A stretch of 64,000 bases of DNA from Agrobacterium tumefaciens (GTDB lineage: Bacteria > Pseudomonadota > Alphaproteobacteria > Rhizobiales > Rhizobiaceae): positions 124,001 through 188,000 of the forward strand of contig NZ_WJOK01000002.1 of the NCBI RefSeq assembly GCF_009649785.1, read 5' to 3'. The notes below the pieces were generated by a model that worked only from the letters and a program-made list of their open reading frames with translations, was not told the origin of the DNA and did no database searches. This document shows positions 48,078 to 56,026 of this stretch, in pieces. The position numbers were made by a program, and so were the translations under genes. The first letter of the stretch is position 1; each line of letters opens with the position of its first letter.

Positions 48078-49355
48078 TTATTTGAAGACGGCGTTCGGAT
48101 TATCGAGGCTGGCGGAACCCTCAAGTTCGATCTTGCCGAGATCGAGTGCCGCAATCACGCGTTCGACGGTTTTCGTCTGGTCGAGAAGGCCGTCGATGGC
48201 AGCCTGAACCACGGCGTTGCCTTCCTTGTTGCCTTCGCCGATCATCTGGTCGTAGGCCTCGACCGTCTGGGCACGCTTTTCCATGGCATGCATGGCGTCG
48301 AGCGTCTTGTTCAGTTTCGCCGTCATCTCGTCGTTCAGCGCCTTGTCCTTGGCGCCGACCAGCTCCGACAGCGAGGCGCCGGTCATCTTCGTTCCATCCA
48401 CACGGGTATATTCGCCGGTATAGGCAGATGCGATGCCGATGGCGTCGTTAAGATGCGAATTATAGGTATTGTCTGAGAAGCAATCATGCTCCTCTTCCGG
48501 ATCGTGCAGCAGAAGGCCGAGCTTCATGCGCTCCCCTGCCAGCTCGCCATAGGAAAGAGAGCCCATGCCGGTGAGAATGGCGGTCAGGCCGGCTTTCGGG
48601 TCGGCTTCCACTGTCTTGGTGGCTTCGCCTTCCGGCGCCCAGGCGTCCACCATTTCCTGAAGATCCTTGATCAGCAGGGTGGAGGCGGACTTCAGGTAAT
48701 CGGCGCGGCGGTCGCAATTGCCGTTCGTGCAATTCTTCTTGTCGTAGTCGGTATAGGGGCGGTTGCCCGCACCCGGTCCGGTGCCGTTCAGGTCCTGGCC
48801 CCAGAGCAGGAATTCGATGGCGTGGTAACCGGTCGTCACATTGGCTTCGACATCGCCCGCCTCGTGCAGGCTTTCGATCAGTTCGGGGGTGATCTTCGAG
48901 GTATCGACATCTTCGCCGCTGATCTTGATCTTCGGATTGGCGATGATGTTTGCGACGTAAAGCTCGTTCTCGTCGCTCTCGGTGCCGTAGGAACCGTCGA
49001 CATAGTCGATCAGGCCTTCATCCAGCGGCCAGGCATTTACCTTGCCTTCCCAGGCGTCGACCACAGGGTTGCCGAAACGATAGACTTCCGATTGCTGGTA
49101 GGGAACGCGCGCCTTGATCCACGCTTCACGTGCAGCTTTCAGCGTTCCTTCGCTCGGTGTTGCGATCAGCGCGTCGATTGCCTTGTCCAGCGCCTTCGCC
49201 GTGGTCAGCGAATCCTCGTATTTCGCATGCGCGACGTCGGCGTAATGCTTGACGACAGCGGCGGCGTCGGTCGCAGCGCGGGCGGGAAGCGCGGTGAAGG
49301 TCGCGGATGCGGCCAGAAGCGCGAAAGACGCGCTGAGAATGGTTTTGCGGATCAT
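48078..49355 (-). CDS. Imelysin-family (IrpA-like) iron-regulated periplasmic protein
   Basis: A 425-residue protein with a signal peptide (MIRKTILSASFALLAASATFTALPARA) and the M75 imelysin signature TTGYHAIEFLLWGQDLNG, i.e. GxHxxE. PYQQSEVYRFGNPVVDAWEGKVNAWPLDEGLIDYVDG is also typical. Family members (IrpA, ICMP, EfeO relatives) are iron-regulated and thought to take part in iron uptake or heme handling. GGAGAGG precedes ATG 49355. First gene of the operon, with a TAGAAT-type palindrome upstream. Confidence 0.93.
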   Translation of the reverse strand: MIRKTILSASFALLAASATFTALPARAATDAAAVVKHYADVAHAKYEDSLTTAKALDKAIDALIATPSEGTLKAAREAWIKARVPYQQSEVYRFGNPVVDAWEGKVNAWPLDEGLIDYVDGSYGTESDENELYVANIIANPKIKISGEDVDTSKITPELIESLHEAGDVEANVTTGYHAIEFLLWGQDLNGTGPGAGNRPYTDYDKKNCTNGNCDRRADYLKSASTLLIKDLQEMVDAWAPEGEATKTVEADPKAGLTAILTGMGSLSYGELAGERMKLGLLLHDPEEEHDCFSDNTYNSHLNDAIGIASAYTGEYTRVDGTKMTGASLSELVGAKDKALNDEMTAKLNKTLDAMHAMEKRAQTVEAYDQMIGEGNKEGNAVVQAAIDGLLDQTKTVERVIAALDLGKIELEGSASLDNPNAVFK

Positions 49356-49430
49356 GATCCCTCTCCTTGGGCAGGCGTGAAATAACTTCACGCTGCGGCA
49401 AGCGAGTTCTGACCCAATCGCAAACTTGTG

Positions 49431-49458
49431 TCAAATATTCTAGTTTAGAATGCTTTGA
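49431..49458. promoter_or_regulatory. Candidate iron-response palindrome upstream of the imelysin operon
   Basis: ATTCTA-GTT-TAGAAT (49437-49451) is a perfect palindrome, extended outward by TCAAA (49431-49435) and TTTGA (49454-49458). It contains the TTTAGAAT half-site of the ICE boxes before mbfA but with the half-sites in the reverse order. It lies about 76 bases before the imelysin start. The binding protein (Irr, RirA or other) is not determined. Confidence 0.6.
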
Positions 49459-49510
49459 AACAAGCTACTCGGTATTTTTCGAAGTAAAATCAGCGCGTGC
49501 AAAACCTGTT

Positions 49511-50800
49511 TCAGGCTTTGCGTTTCATTACGCAGAAGAAGAAACCGTCCGTATCTGTAGTTGCAGGCGTCAGCGTCACTGTCTTGCCGTCAGAGGAATG
49601 CGGTTTGTTTGCATTGCCGCCAAAAGTCGTCTGCCAGCGTTCCAGTGCCGAACCGATATAGAATTGCGGATTTTCTTCGCAGAAGCGCTTGACCTGCTGC
49701 TCGTTTTCCTCGGGCAGAACCGAGCAGGTGACATAAAGCAGCTCGCCGCCGGGGCGCACAAAACCCTTGGCCTGCGAAAGGGCCTCGCCCTGCTGCTGTA
49801 CCCGTTCTTCCAGATTGCGTGTCGTCAGCCGCCATTTGGTGTCAGGCCGCCGGCGCCATGTTCCGGTGCCAGTGCAGGGGGCGTCCACCAGAACGCGATC
49901 GAATTTTTCATGAAACGGGACAAGTCCGGCTGCGCGGTCATGAACCTGCACATTGCGCGTGCCGGCTCGTTTCAGCCGCTCGATGATCGGCGCGAGGCGC
50001 TTGCGATCGGCGTCGAAGGCGTGAACCTGACCCTTGTTGTTCATGCTGGCGGCCATGGCCAGCGTCTTGCCGCCGCCACCGGCGCAATAATCGAGTATCT
50101 GTTCGCCTTCATGCGCGCCGGCAAGATCGGCAACGATCTGCGATCCCTCGTCCTGCACTTCGAACCAGCCTTTCTGGAAGGACAGTTCGGCGGTCACATT
50201 CGGCAGGCGGGAAGGGCCTTCGCCGGCGGGGATGCGGACACCCTGACGGGCGATATGCGTTGCTTCCGCACCGCTCTCTTCCAGCGCCTTCAGCACCTTG
50301 TCGCGAGTGGCCTTCAGCGTGTTGGCCCGCAGATCAAGTGTCGGGCGCTGGTTCAGCGCCTGCGCCTCGGCAAGCCAGCCCTCTCCGAACGCCGTCTCGA
50401 AGGATGCTTGAACCCATTCGGGAATGTCGCCCTGAATATGGGCTGGTGCATCGGCGAGAGAACGGGAGAGAAAGGCTTTCTGCTTTTCTTCATCAGGCGC
50501 GGCAGGGGCAAATTTGTCGCCGTCGAATTCCGCCGCAAGTTCCGAAAAGCTCTTGCCCCATTGGCGCAGCAGAACTGCATAACCAAGCGAGGCGGCGCTG
50601 TCGTCATCCATCAGCCAGGCGTGTGACAGTTTCATGCGCAACGCGTCATAGACGATGTTGCCGATCGCGGCCCTATCACCCGAACCTGCGAAACGATGGG
50701 CAAGTCCCCAGTCCTTCAGAGCATCGGCAACGGGACGCCTGCGTCCCTCAATATCCGCCAATACTTCGATTGCTCCGGCCAAACGCCCGCCCAAACGCAT
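49511..50800 (-). CDS. rsmB: RsmB/NOP-family rRNA (cytosine-5) methyltransferase
   Basis: A 429-residue protein. The N-terminal ~120 residues are a NusB-like helical domain. The methyltransferase domain follows, with ILDYCAGGGGKTLAMAA (AdoMet), VHAFDADRKRLAPI, DRVLVDAPCTGTGTWRRRPD and the catalytic Cys in LLYVTCSVLPEENEQQV. It methylates a ribosomal RNA cytosine, probably of 16S rRNA (C967 in E. coli numbering); the exact site is inferred. It seems to be transcribed on its own. Confidence 0.9.
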   Translation of the reverse strand: MRLGGRLAGAIEVLADIEGRRRPVADALKDWGLAHRFAGSGDRAAIGNIVYDALRMKLSHAWLMDDDSAASLGYAVLLRQWGKSFSELAAEFDGDKFAPAAPDEEKQKAFLSRSLADAPAHIQGDIPEWVQASFETAFGEGWLAEAQALNQRPTLDLRANTLKATRDKVLKALEESGAEATHIARQGVRIPAGEGPSRLPNVTAELSFQKGWFEVQDEGSQIVADLAGAHEGEQILDYCAGGGGKTLAMAASMNNKGQVHAFDADRKRLAPIIERLKRAGTRNVQVHDRAAGLVPFHEKFDRVLVDAPCTGTGTWRRRPDTKWRLTTRNLEERVQQQGEALSQAKGFVRPGGELLYVTCSVLPEENEQQVKRFCEENPQFYIGSALERWQTTFGGNANKPHSSDGKTVTLTPATTDTDGFFFCVMKRKA

Positions 50801-50861
50801 TGTCTACCTCATTTTGCTGATTAGCCCGGTTGGTAGACGCGAATGGCGGCAAGGGCAAGGC

Positions 50862-51230
50862 TCAATCGGCGCTGACGACCTCGTAGCAGACCTTGGCGGT
50901 GCCGGAACTGATCATGCCGATGTTTTTGGCAGCGGCCTTGGAAAGATCGAGAACGCGACCCTTGATGAACGGACCGCGGTCATTGATGCGTACCACAACG
51001 GCCTTGCCGTTACGGGCATTGGTAACCTTGACCTTGGTGCCGAACCGCAGCGAACGGTGAGCGGCGGTCATGTTTGCGGCGTTCATACGCTCGCCCGAAG
51101 CAGTCTTGGAGCTCAACGCATACCACGATGCCCCTCCACAACCATTTGCCGCATTCGCCTGAAGAGGCGCAATGATGGAACAGGCGGCTATAGTTGCGAC
51201 GGTGAAAGTTATACGACGGATATTCAACAA
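50862..51230 (-). CDS. RlpA-like double-psi beta-barrel protein
   Basis: A 122-residue secreted protein: signal peptide ending LQANA, then [68 protein letters not shown], the RlpA septal ring motif with catalytic-type Asp. RlpA lytic transglycosylases cleave denuded glycan at division. It lacks the C-terminal SPOR domain and lipobox of full RlpA. The start is probably a TTG at 51230, behind AGGGA. Confidence 0.87.
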   Translation of the reverse strand: MLNIRRITFTVATIAACSIIAPLQANAANGCGGASWYALSSKTASGERMNAANMTAAHRSLRFGTKVKVTNARNGKAVVVRINDRGPFIKGRVLDLSKAAAKNIGMISSGTAKVCYEVVSAD

Positions 51231-51361
51231 ACTGTGCTTCCCTGAAAATCGGCCCCGCGCCGATTGATTGTGCCCTTGCTAAACGGCCATTGTCTGGCCT
51301 GAACGCGTTTGAATGCGAGATTGTAGGGCGAGGGAAAAATGGCGAAAAAAAGCTGATCTCA

Positions 51362-51397
51362 AATCACGAAGTGTTACAGACCGTAACATTCGTGATT
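51362..51397. repeat. Long inverted repeat (hairpin) in intergenic region
   Basis: AATCACGAA-G-TGTTAC (51362-51377) pairs with GTAACA-TTCGTGATT (51383-51397) over 15 bp with one bulged G and a 5-base AGACC loop. Such a stem is stable in RNA and also a good dyad in DNA. Confidence 0.7.
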
Positions 51398-51493
51398 GTT
51401 AGCCGGAAAGGTGTTGTCGGTGCCTTATTGTTGAAAAGTGGAAAAAATGACGCAGAATCAATGCTCAATGGAAATGCTGTTACAAGTCACGCC

Positions 51494-51514
51494 TTCGTGA
51501 ATCGAGTTCACGAA
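51494..51514. repeat. Second inverted repeat sharing the TTCGTGA motif
   Basis: TTCGTGAA-TCGAG-TTCACGAA is a perfect 8-bp inverted repeat. Its arm contains the same TTCGTGA sequence as the outer arm of the hairpin 100 bases upstream. Confidence 0.7.
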
Positions 51515-51657
51515 ATGTGAGCGAAATATTTTTCTAATGGCTATGATTTTAGCGATTTTTGCATGGTTAATAAAAGCCTAATTGACTGAAAAACCACCAA
51601 AACCATCCTCAAAAACGGGTTTGGAAGGATTTTTCATCGCTTTTAAATGGGGGATTT

Positions 51658-52530
51658 TTAGCCCCGCCAGAGGCCGCTTTCCCACAATTGTGTCAGGGAG
51701 ATTTTGTACTCCGGGAAGCTGAAATCGAAACCGAGGCCACGTATCCTGGCGTTGGAAACGCGCTTGTTCTCGCCGTAGAAGGAGCGTGCCATCGGCGTCA
51801 GATCCGCGGTCTCGAATGCCTGTTCGGGCGGCGGCTCGAGGCCCATCAACGTGGCGGCGAAGCTCACCACATCCTGCGGCGGGGCGGGTTCATCATCCGT
51901 CACATTGAAGACGCCGCGTTCATTTCTCCGCGCCAGAAAGGCGTGGGCCGCACCAATATCCTCAACCCGGATGCGGTTGAACACCTGGTCTTTCTTCACC
52001 AGCCTGCGCGCCGTTCCCTTTTTGAAATTCATGAAACTATTGCGTCCGGGGCCGTAAATTCCCGAAAGGCGCAAGATGGCAAGCGGCACCCCCGCTTTTT
52101 CAGCAGCCGCAGCCCAGGCGGTTTCGGCAGCAACGCGTTCCACGGACCGGGCGGAAACCGGGCGGCACGGGGTTTCCTCATCCACCCATGCGCCGTCATG
52201 GTCGCCATAGACGCCAACGGTGGAAAGATAAGCGATCCATTCAAGCTTGGGCAGAAGCCGATTCACGTCGTCGCCCAAAAGCGCAAGCAGTGGATCTCCA
52301 TCCTTGCCCGGCGCGATGGACTGCACGAGATGCGTGACATTGGCCATTGTGGCGATGAGATCGTCATTAAGATGGGCACCGTCGAACAGGAAGGGTGTCA
52401 TGCCAGTTGCAGCAAGGCTTGCGAACTTGTCAGTGCTGCGCGTGGTGCCCGATATCGTTGCAGCTTCGGTTTTCAGCGCGTTTGCGATGGCCTTGCCCGA
52501 ATATCCTGCGCCGAAAATCATCACATGCAT
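51658..52530 (-). CDS. NAD(P)-dependent SDR/epimerase-like protein
   Basis: A 290-residue extended short-chain dehydrogenase relative. It has MHVMIFGAGYSGKAIANAL (nucleotide-binding glycines), IAYLSTVGVYGDHDGAWVDEETP (Ser/Tyr region) and ILRLSGIYGPGRN. The active-site YxxxK is not evident, as in YeeZ-like proteins, so catalysis is uncertain. It begins three bases after the queG stop on the same strand, forming an operon. Confidence 0.85.
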   Translation of the reverse strand: MHVMIFGAGYSGKAIANALKTEAATISGTTRSTDKFASLAATGMTPFLFDGAHLNDDLIATMANVTHLVQSIAPGKDGDPLLALLGDDVNRLLPKLEWIAYLSTVGVYGDHDGAWVDEETPCRPVSARSVERVAAETAWAAAAEKAGVPLAILRLSGIYGPGRNSFMNFKKGTARRLVKKDQVFNRIRVEDIGAAHAFLARRNERGVFNVTDDEPAPPQDVVSFAATLMGLEPPPEQAFETADLTPMARSFYGENKRVSNARIRGLGFDFSFPEYKISLTQLWESGLWRG

Positions 52531-52533
52531 GGG

Positions 52534-53685
52534 TCATGCCTCTGCCAGTTGCCATTCCATTTCCGCCTCTGGATCAGGCTCCGGGGCGCGGCCGGCAGAG
52601 TATGCACTGAATTCCTCGCTGTCCATAAGCTGCGACAAAGCCCATGCGGCCATGCCGCGCACCTCCGGTGCCTGGTCTTTTTCGGCGAGAGACTTGCATT
52701 GCTGCACGAATTGCTGGTCGCGCGAGTTTCCAGCCGCTATCAGCACATTGCGGATGAAGCGGTTACGCCCGATGCGCTTGACTGGTGAGCCGCTGAAGAA
52801 GCTGCGGAAGGCAGCGTCGTCCAGCGTCAGCAGGAAGGCGATGGAAGGTTCCTTCAAATCCTCGCGCGCCTGCAGCTTCATCTCGGAGGCGCTGGCCGCG
52901 AATTTGTTCCAGGGACAGGCAGCAAGGCAATCGTCGCAGCCATAGATGCGGTTGCCTATCATCGGCCGGAACTCGTGCGGGATGACGCCTTTGTGCTCAA
53001 TGGTGAGGTAGGAGATGCAGCGGCGGGCGTCCAGCTGGTAGGGGGCGGGGAAGGCGGCCGTCGGACAGGCATCGAGACAGGCGCGACAGGAGCCGCAATG
53101 GTCCTTCTCGGCCTCATCAAGAAAAAGCTCGGCGGTGGTGAACATGCTGCCGAGAAACAGCCAGGAACCATGGGTGCGGCTGACCAGATTGGTGTGTTTG
53201 CCCTGCCAGCCGAGACCCGCGGCTGCGGCAAGCGGTTTTTCCATCACCGGCGCAGTGTCAACGAAGACCTTCACGTCCTCGCCGGCGCGCGCGGCAAAAC
53301 GGGTGGCGATTTCTTTCAGTCGCCCTTTTATGACGTCGTGATAGTCGCGGTTGCGGGCATAGACCGAAATGGCTGCCTTGTCGGCTTTGGAAAGAACGCC
53401 GCGAGGATCTTCCTCAGGCCCGTAATTCAGCCCGAACATGACAATGGAGCGCACGTCACCCCACAGCGTTTTCGGCTCGGCGCGACGGGCTTCGGTCTCC
53501 TCCATCCACGCCATCGTGCCATGATAGCCCTTATCGAGAAACTGCCTCAACCGTCCCGGTGCCAGCGGAATGCTGTCCGGCGCGGTGATACGACAGAGAT
53601 CGAAGCCGAGCGAAAGCGCCTCCTGACGAACGAAGTCCGTCAGTTTGCGAGCGCGTATCCGCTGCTTGTCGCTGGCAACGTCGAT
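52534..53685 (-). CDS. queG: Epoxyqueuosine reductase, unusual start
   Basis: A 383-residue protein if read from 53685, matching the usual ~380. Two 4Fe-4S ferredoxin motifs ([21 protein letters not shown] and [15 protein letters not shown]), the cobalamin-binding region (GHxxL-type [12 protein letters not shown]) and C-terminal HEAT-like helices identify QueG, which makes queuosine in tRNA. The first standard start codon in frame is a TTG at 53550, which would lose a conserved N-terminal segment ([27 protein letters not shown]). No ATG, GTG or TTG lies between it and the upstream stop at 53704; an ATC at 53685 has AGGAG eight bases upstream. Confidence 0.8.
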   Translation of the reverse strand: MDVASDKQRIRARKLTDFVRQEALSLGFDLCRITAPDSIPLAPGRLRQFLDKGYHGTMAWMEETEARRAEPKTLWGDVRSIVMFGLNYGPEEDPRGVLSKADKAAISVYARNRDYHDVIKGRLKEIATRFAARAGEDVKVFVDTAPVMEKPLAAAAGLGWQGKHTNLVSRTHGSWLFLGSMFTTAELFLDEAEKDHCGSCRACLDACPTAAFPAPYQLDARRCISYLTIEHKGVIPHEFRPMIGNRIYGCDDCLAACPWNKFAASASEMKLQAREDLKEPSIAFLLTLDDAAFRSFFSGSPVKRIGRNRFIRNVLIAAGNSRDQQFVQQCKSLAEKDQAPEVRGMAAWALSQLMDSEEFSAYSAGRAPEPDPEAEMEWQLAEA

Positions 53686-53764
53686 GGTCGTTTCTCCTGC
53701 GGGTTACTCTGCGACATATATATGCGTAGCTACACGCCGCAGCAAATAACCGGGAGGCCGGAAC

Positions 53765-54457
53765 TTAGAAATCCAGATCGGCGTAGTGGGAGGAGGGGGC
53801 AAGGCGCGGAATGCGCTCGCTGAGGAAAGGCCGGAAGGACGGGCGCGATTTCAGCCGCTGATACCACTCCTTGGCAATTGGCGCTTCAAGCCAGTTGATT
53901 TCGCCGAGATAATCCAGCACCGAAACAGAAGCAGCCGCGGCCAGATCGGCATAACTCAATCGGTCGCCGGCGAGCCAAGTGCGCGAACCCGCCAGCCATT
54001 CCAGATATTTGATGTGCTGACGAACATTGTTACGCGCGGTGCGCAGAAGCTTGGAGTCCGGGGGGCCACCACCCTGCGCCGCCGTCATCTGCAATTTATA
54101 AACCCGCTCCCGCACCAGCGGTCGGGTCACATCGTTTTCCATCTTCTGCAGGAACCACTCGGTCAAGCGGCGGATTTCCGCCCGCTGAAACGGGTCTTCC
54201 GCCAGCAATCGCCGGTCACGCTTCAAAACCCCGTGCGTTTCGTCGAGAAACTCGGCGAGCACGTAGGGACCGCTGAGAGAGCGCATATTGTCATCGAGAT
54301 AGACCGGCAGGGTGCCCGCCGGATTCAGCGCCAGAAACTCCCGCCTTCTTTCCCACGGCTGCTCCTCCACGAGATCGGTCTGGAACCCGTATTCCGAAAG
54401 GATCAGACGAACGAACCGCGATGCGGTCGACATGGGAGAGTGATAGAGAGTTGGCAT
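53765..54457 (-). CDS. fzlA: Glutathione S-transferase-like protein, probable FzlA
   Basis: A 230-residue GST-fold protein: thioredoxin-like N-domain (PTLYHSPMSTASRFVRLILSEYG, LNPAGTLPVYLDDN), helical C-domain (YLEWLAGSRTWLAGDRLSYADLAAAASVSVLDYLGEI) and a conserved tail ending SSHYADLDF. FzlA of alphaproteobacteria is a GST-like, glutathione-independent protein that binds FtsZ and promotes constriction; the length and acidic-aromatic tail match my knowledge of it. Assignment as FzlA rather than a catalytic GST is an inference. Upstream of queG on the same strand. Confidence 0.78.
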   Translation of the reverse strand: MPTLYHSPMSTASRFVRLILSEYGFQTDLVEEQPWERRREFLALNPAGTLPVYLDDNMRSLSGPYVLAEFLDETHGVLKRDRRLLAEDPFQRAEIRRLTEWFLQKMENDVTRPLVRERVYKLQMTAAQGGGPPDSKLLRTARNNVRQHIKYLEWLAGSRTWLAGDRLSYADLAAAASVSVLDYLGEINWLEAPIAKEWYQRLKSRPSFRPFLSERIPRLAPSSHYADLDF

Positions 54458-54614
54458 CGGTACTCAATTTTTACGATTGGTTGTCATGATCGACAATTGC
54501 CGGAAAACTTTTTCAGTTTCGCTTCATCAAGACGCTATAAGAGCTTGGCTACTTTAAAACAAGTTTAACGCAATTGCTTTCCATTCCCGCTTCCCCCTGA
54601 AAAAAGGATACCTC

Positions 54615-55421
54615 ATGGGTGACCAATCGATCATCAGCGCGCTTTTGCTGGGCATTATCGAGGGTCTTACGGAGTTCATTCCCGTTTCCTCAACGGCGCA
54701 TGTGCTGCTGGCCGGGCATTTTCTCGGCTTCAAATCGCCGGGCAACACCTTTGCCGTTCTCATTCAGCTCGGCGCGATCATTGCTATCCTTCTTGTTTAT
54801 TTTCAGAAGCTTGTGTCGATCGCCATGGCGATGCCAACAAGTGCCAAGGCGCGCCGCTTCGTGCTGGCTGTCGCTGTCGCCTTCCTGCCGGCGGCGGTGA
54901 TCGGCGCTCTGGCGCATGACTTCATCAAGACGGTGCTGTTCGAAACACCCATCCTCATCTGTATCGTACTGGTTATCGGCGGCGTCATATTGCTGGCCGT
55001 CGACCGGATGCCGCTGAAGCCCAGATATACCGACATCATGGATTATCCGCCGTCGCTTGCCTTCAAGATCGGTCTGTTCCAGTGCCTTGCGATGGTTCCG
55101 GGCACCTCCCGGTCCGGCGCTACCATTGTTGGCGCGCTGTTGATGGGCACGGACAAGCGCTCCGCCGCCGAATTCTCGTTTTTCCTGGCGATGCCGACCA
55201 TGCTCGGCGCGTTTGTGCTCGATCTCTACAAGAACCGAGATGCCCTGAGCTTCGATGACAGTGCGCTGATTGTCGTCGGCTTCATCGCCGCTTTCGTCTC
55301 CGGCCTGTTCGTCGTGCGCTCGCTGCTGGACTTCGTATCGCGGCGCGGTTTTGCACCCTTTGCCTGGTGGCGCATCGTCATCGGCTCGCTGGGTCTGGCG
55401 GCACTTCTGCTCTACCGTTGA
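54615..55421 (+). CDS. uppP: Undecaprenyl-diphosphatase UppP (BacA)
   Basis: A 268-residue polytopic protein with the two catalytic repeats [16 protein letters not shown] and [21 protein letters not shown], holding the conserved Glu, Ser, His and Arg. It dephosphorylates undecaprenyl diphosphate for reuse in peptidoglycan and O-antigen synthesis. It is divergent from the GST-like gene across 157 bases. A strong terminator follows 44 bases after the stop. Confidence 0.97.
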   Translation: MGDQSIISALLLGIIEGLTEFIPVSSTAHVLLAGHFLGFKSPGNTFAVLIQLGAIIAILLVYFQKLVSIAMAMPTSAKARRFVLAVAVAFLPAAVIGALAHDFIKTVLFETPILICIVLVIGGVILLAVDRMPLKPRYTDIMDYPPSLAFKIGLFQCLAMVPGTSRSGATIVGALLMGTDKRSAAEFSFFLAMPTMLGAFVLDLYKNRDALSFDDSALIVVGFIAAFVSGLFVVRSLLDFVSRRGFAPFAWWRIVIGSLGLAALLLYR

Positions 55422-55465
55422 GCCGAGCTTTAAAATAGCCGTTCGTTTCCAATGCACGGACAAAA

Positions 55466-55501
55466 CAAAAAGCGCCCCGGAGAATCCGGAGGCGCTTTTT
55501 A
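55466..55501. terminator. Terminator between uppP and a small secreted protein gene
   Basis: AAAAAGCGCC-CCGGA pairs with TCCGG-A-GGCGCTTTTT around a short loop; the flanking A and T runs make it bidirectional. It lies between the two convergent genes. Confidence 0.88.
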
Positions 55502-55522
55502 TTTGAGACTTGTGAAAGCTGA

Positions 55523-55678
55523 TCAGTTCGTGCTGATCGAAGCCGTTGCGCAAGGGTCGACACCGTAGGCGGGAGCGCAACCGCTCTTACCCGCTGCAAC
55601 CGTGCCCGGCGCCATGAAAGAACCCGCCAGAACCACCAAAGCCGCACACGCAAAAAAGAGTGCGATAGATCTGCCCAT
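55523..55678 (-). CDS. Small secreted protein with two cysteines
   Basis: A 51-residue protein: MGRSIALFFACAALVVLAGSFMAPGTVAAGKSGCAPAYG... A basic start, a ~16-residue hydrophobic core and AxA-like site (VAA) predict a Sec signal peptide. The mature ~22 residues include two Cys (GCAPAYGVDPCATA) that could pair in the periplasm. A weak AAAGG lies before the ATG. Codon use fits the neighbours and a shared terminator follows. Family not recognised; such small Cys-containing exported proteins are common in rhizobia. Confidence 0.6.
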   Translation of the reverse strand: MGRSIALFFACAALVVLAGSFMAPGTVAAGKSGCAPAYGVDPCATASISTN

Positions 55679-55964
55679 TTTATTATTGCCTTTCAGACGT
55701 TCGTTCGCGCGGATTACGCCGCCGTGTGTGAAGTGAGGGTTCTGGATATGTTAGGAATGTGGCCATTATCAATAAAGCGGCTTGCTGAATACCGGGTTAA
55801 TGCGAAGTCTTTTCCACAGTTGCGCTTGTGCCACGCTTGGCTGTGAAGGCCACTTGGCCGTTAACTTTTACCCGGCTGTTCAAAACAGCTTCAGTCGATG
55901 GTGCACCTCCCCTGCAGTTGAGGGGGAAATGCGCCAATAGCGGTTTGGTTGCGATTGAATTGCG
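55679..55964. other. Non-coding stretch upstream of the small secreted gene
   Basis: About 290 bases without a supportable gene. It must hold the promoter of the small secreted protein gene reading leftward. It contains only short frames without ribosome sites, and I see no clear palindrome or repeat besides the terminator at its right edge. Confidence 0.5.
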
Positions 55965-55998
55965 CAAAAACAAAAAGCGGGAATGGTTCCCGCTTTCG
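55965..55998 (-). terminator. Terminator of the NDUFA9-like gene
   Basis: On the minus strand AAAGCGGGAA pairs with TTCCCGCTTT over ten bases with a 3-base loop, followed by TTGTTTTTG, 31 bases after the stop of the NDUFA9-like gene. Confidence 0.85.
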
Positions 55999-56026
55999 TT
56001 CAGATCGTTAATGCGCGACGGTAGGT

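Larger units (their letters stand above)
51231..51657. other. 427-bp intergenic region with two related hairpins
   Basis: No supported gene; a 76-codon frame at 51290 has no ribosome site or recognisable content. The region holds a long hairpin (51362-51397) and a second one (51494-51514) that share TTCGTGA / TCACGAA arms, and is A/T-rich towards 51660. It separates the rlpA-like gene from the SDR gene. It could encode a small RNA. Confidence 0.5.

Noticed and set aside
49437-49451. Calling the imelysin-operon palindrome a standard ICE box
   Set aside because: The half-sites are in the opposite order to the mbfA boxes, so it is reported as a related but unproved element.
51290-51520. 76-codon frame in the rlpA-SDR gap
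   Set aside because: No ribosome site or recognisable content, and it spans both hairpins; the region is better read as non-coding.
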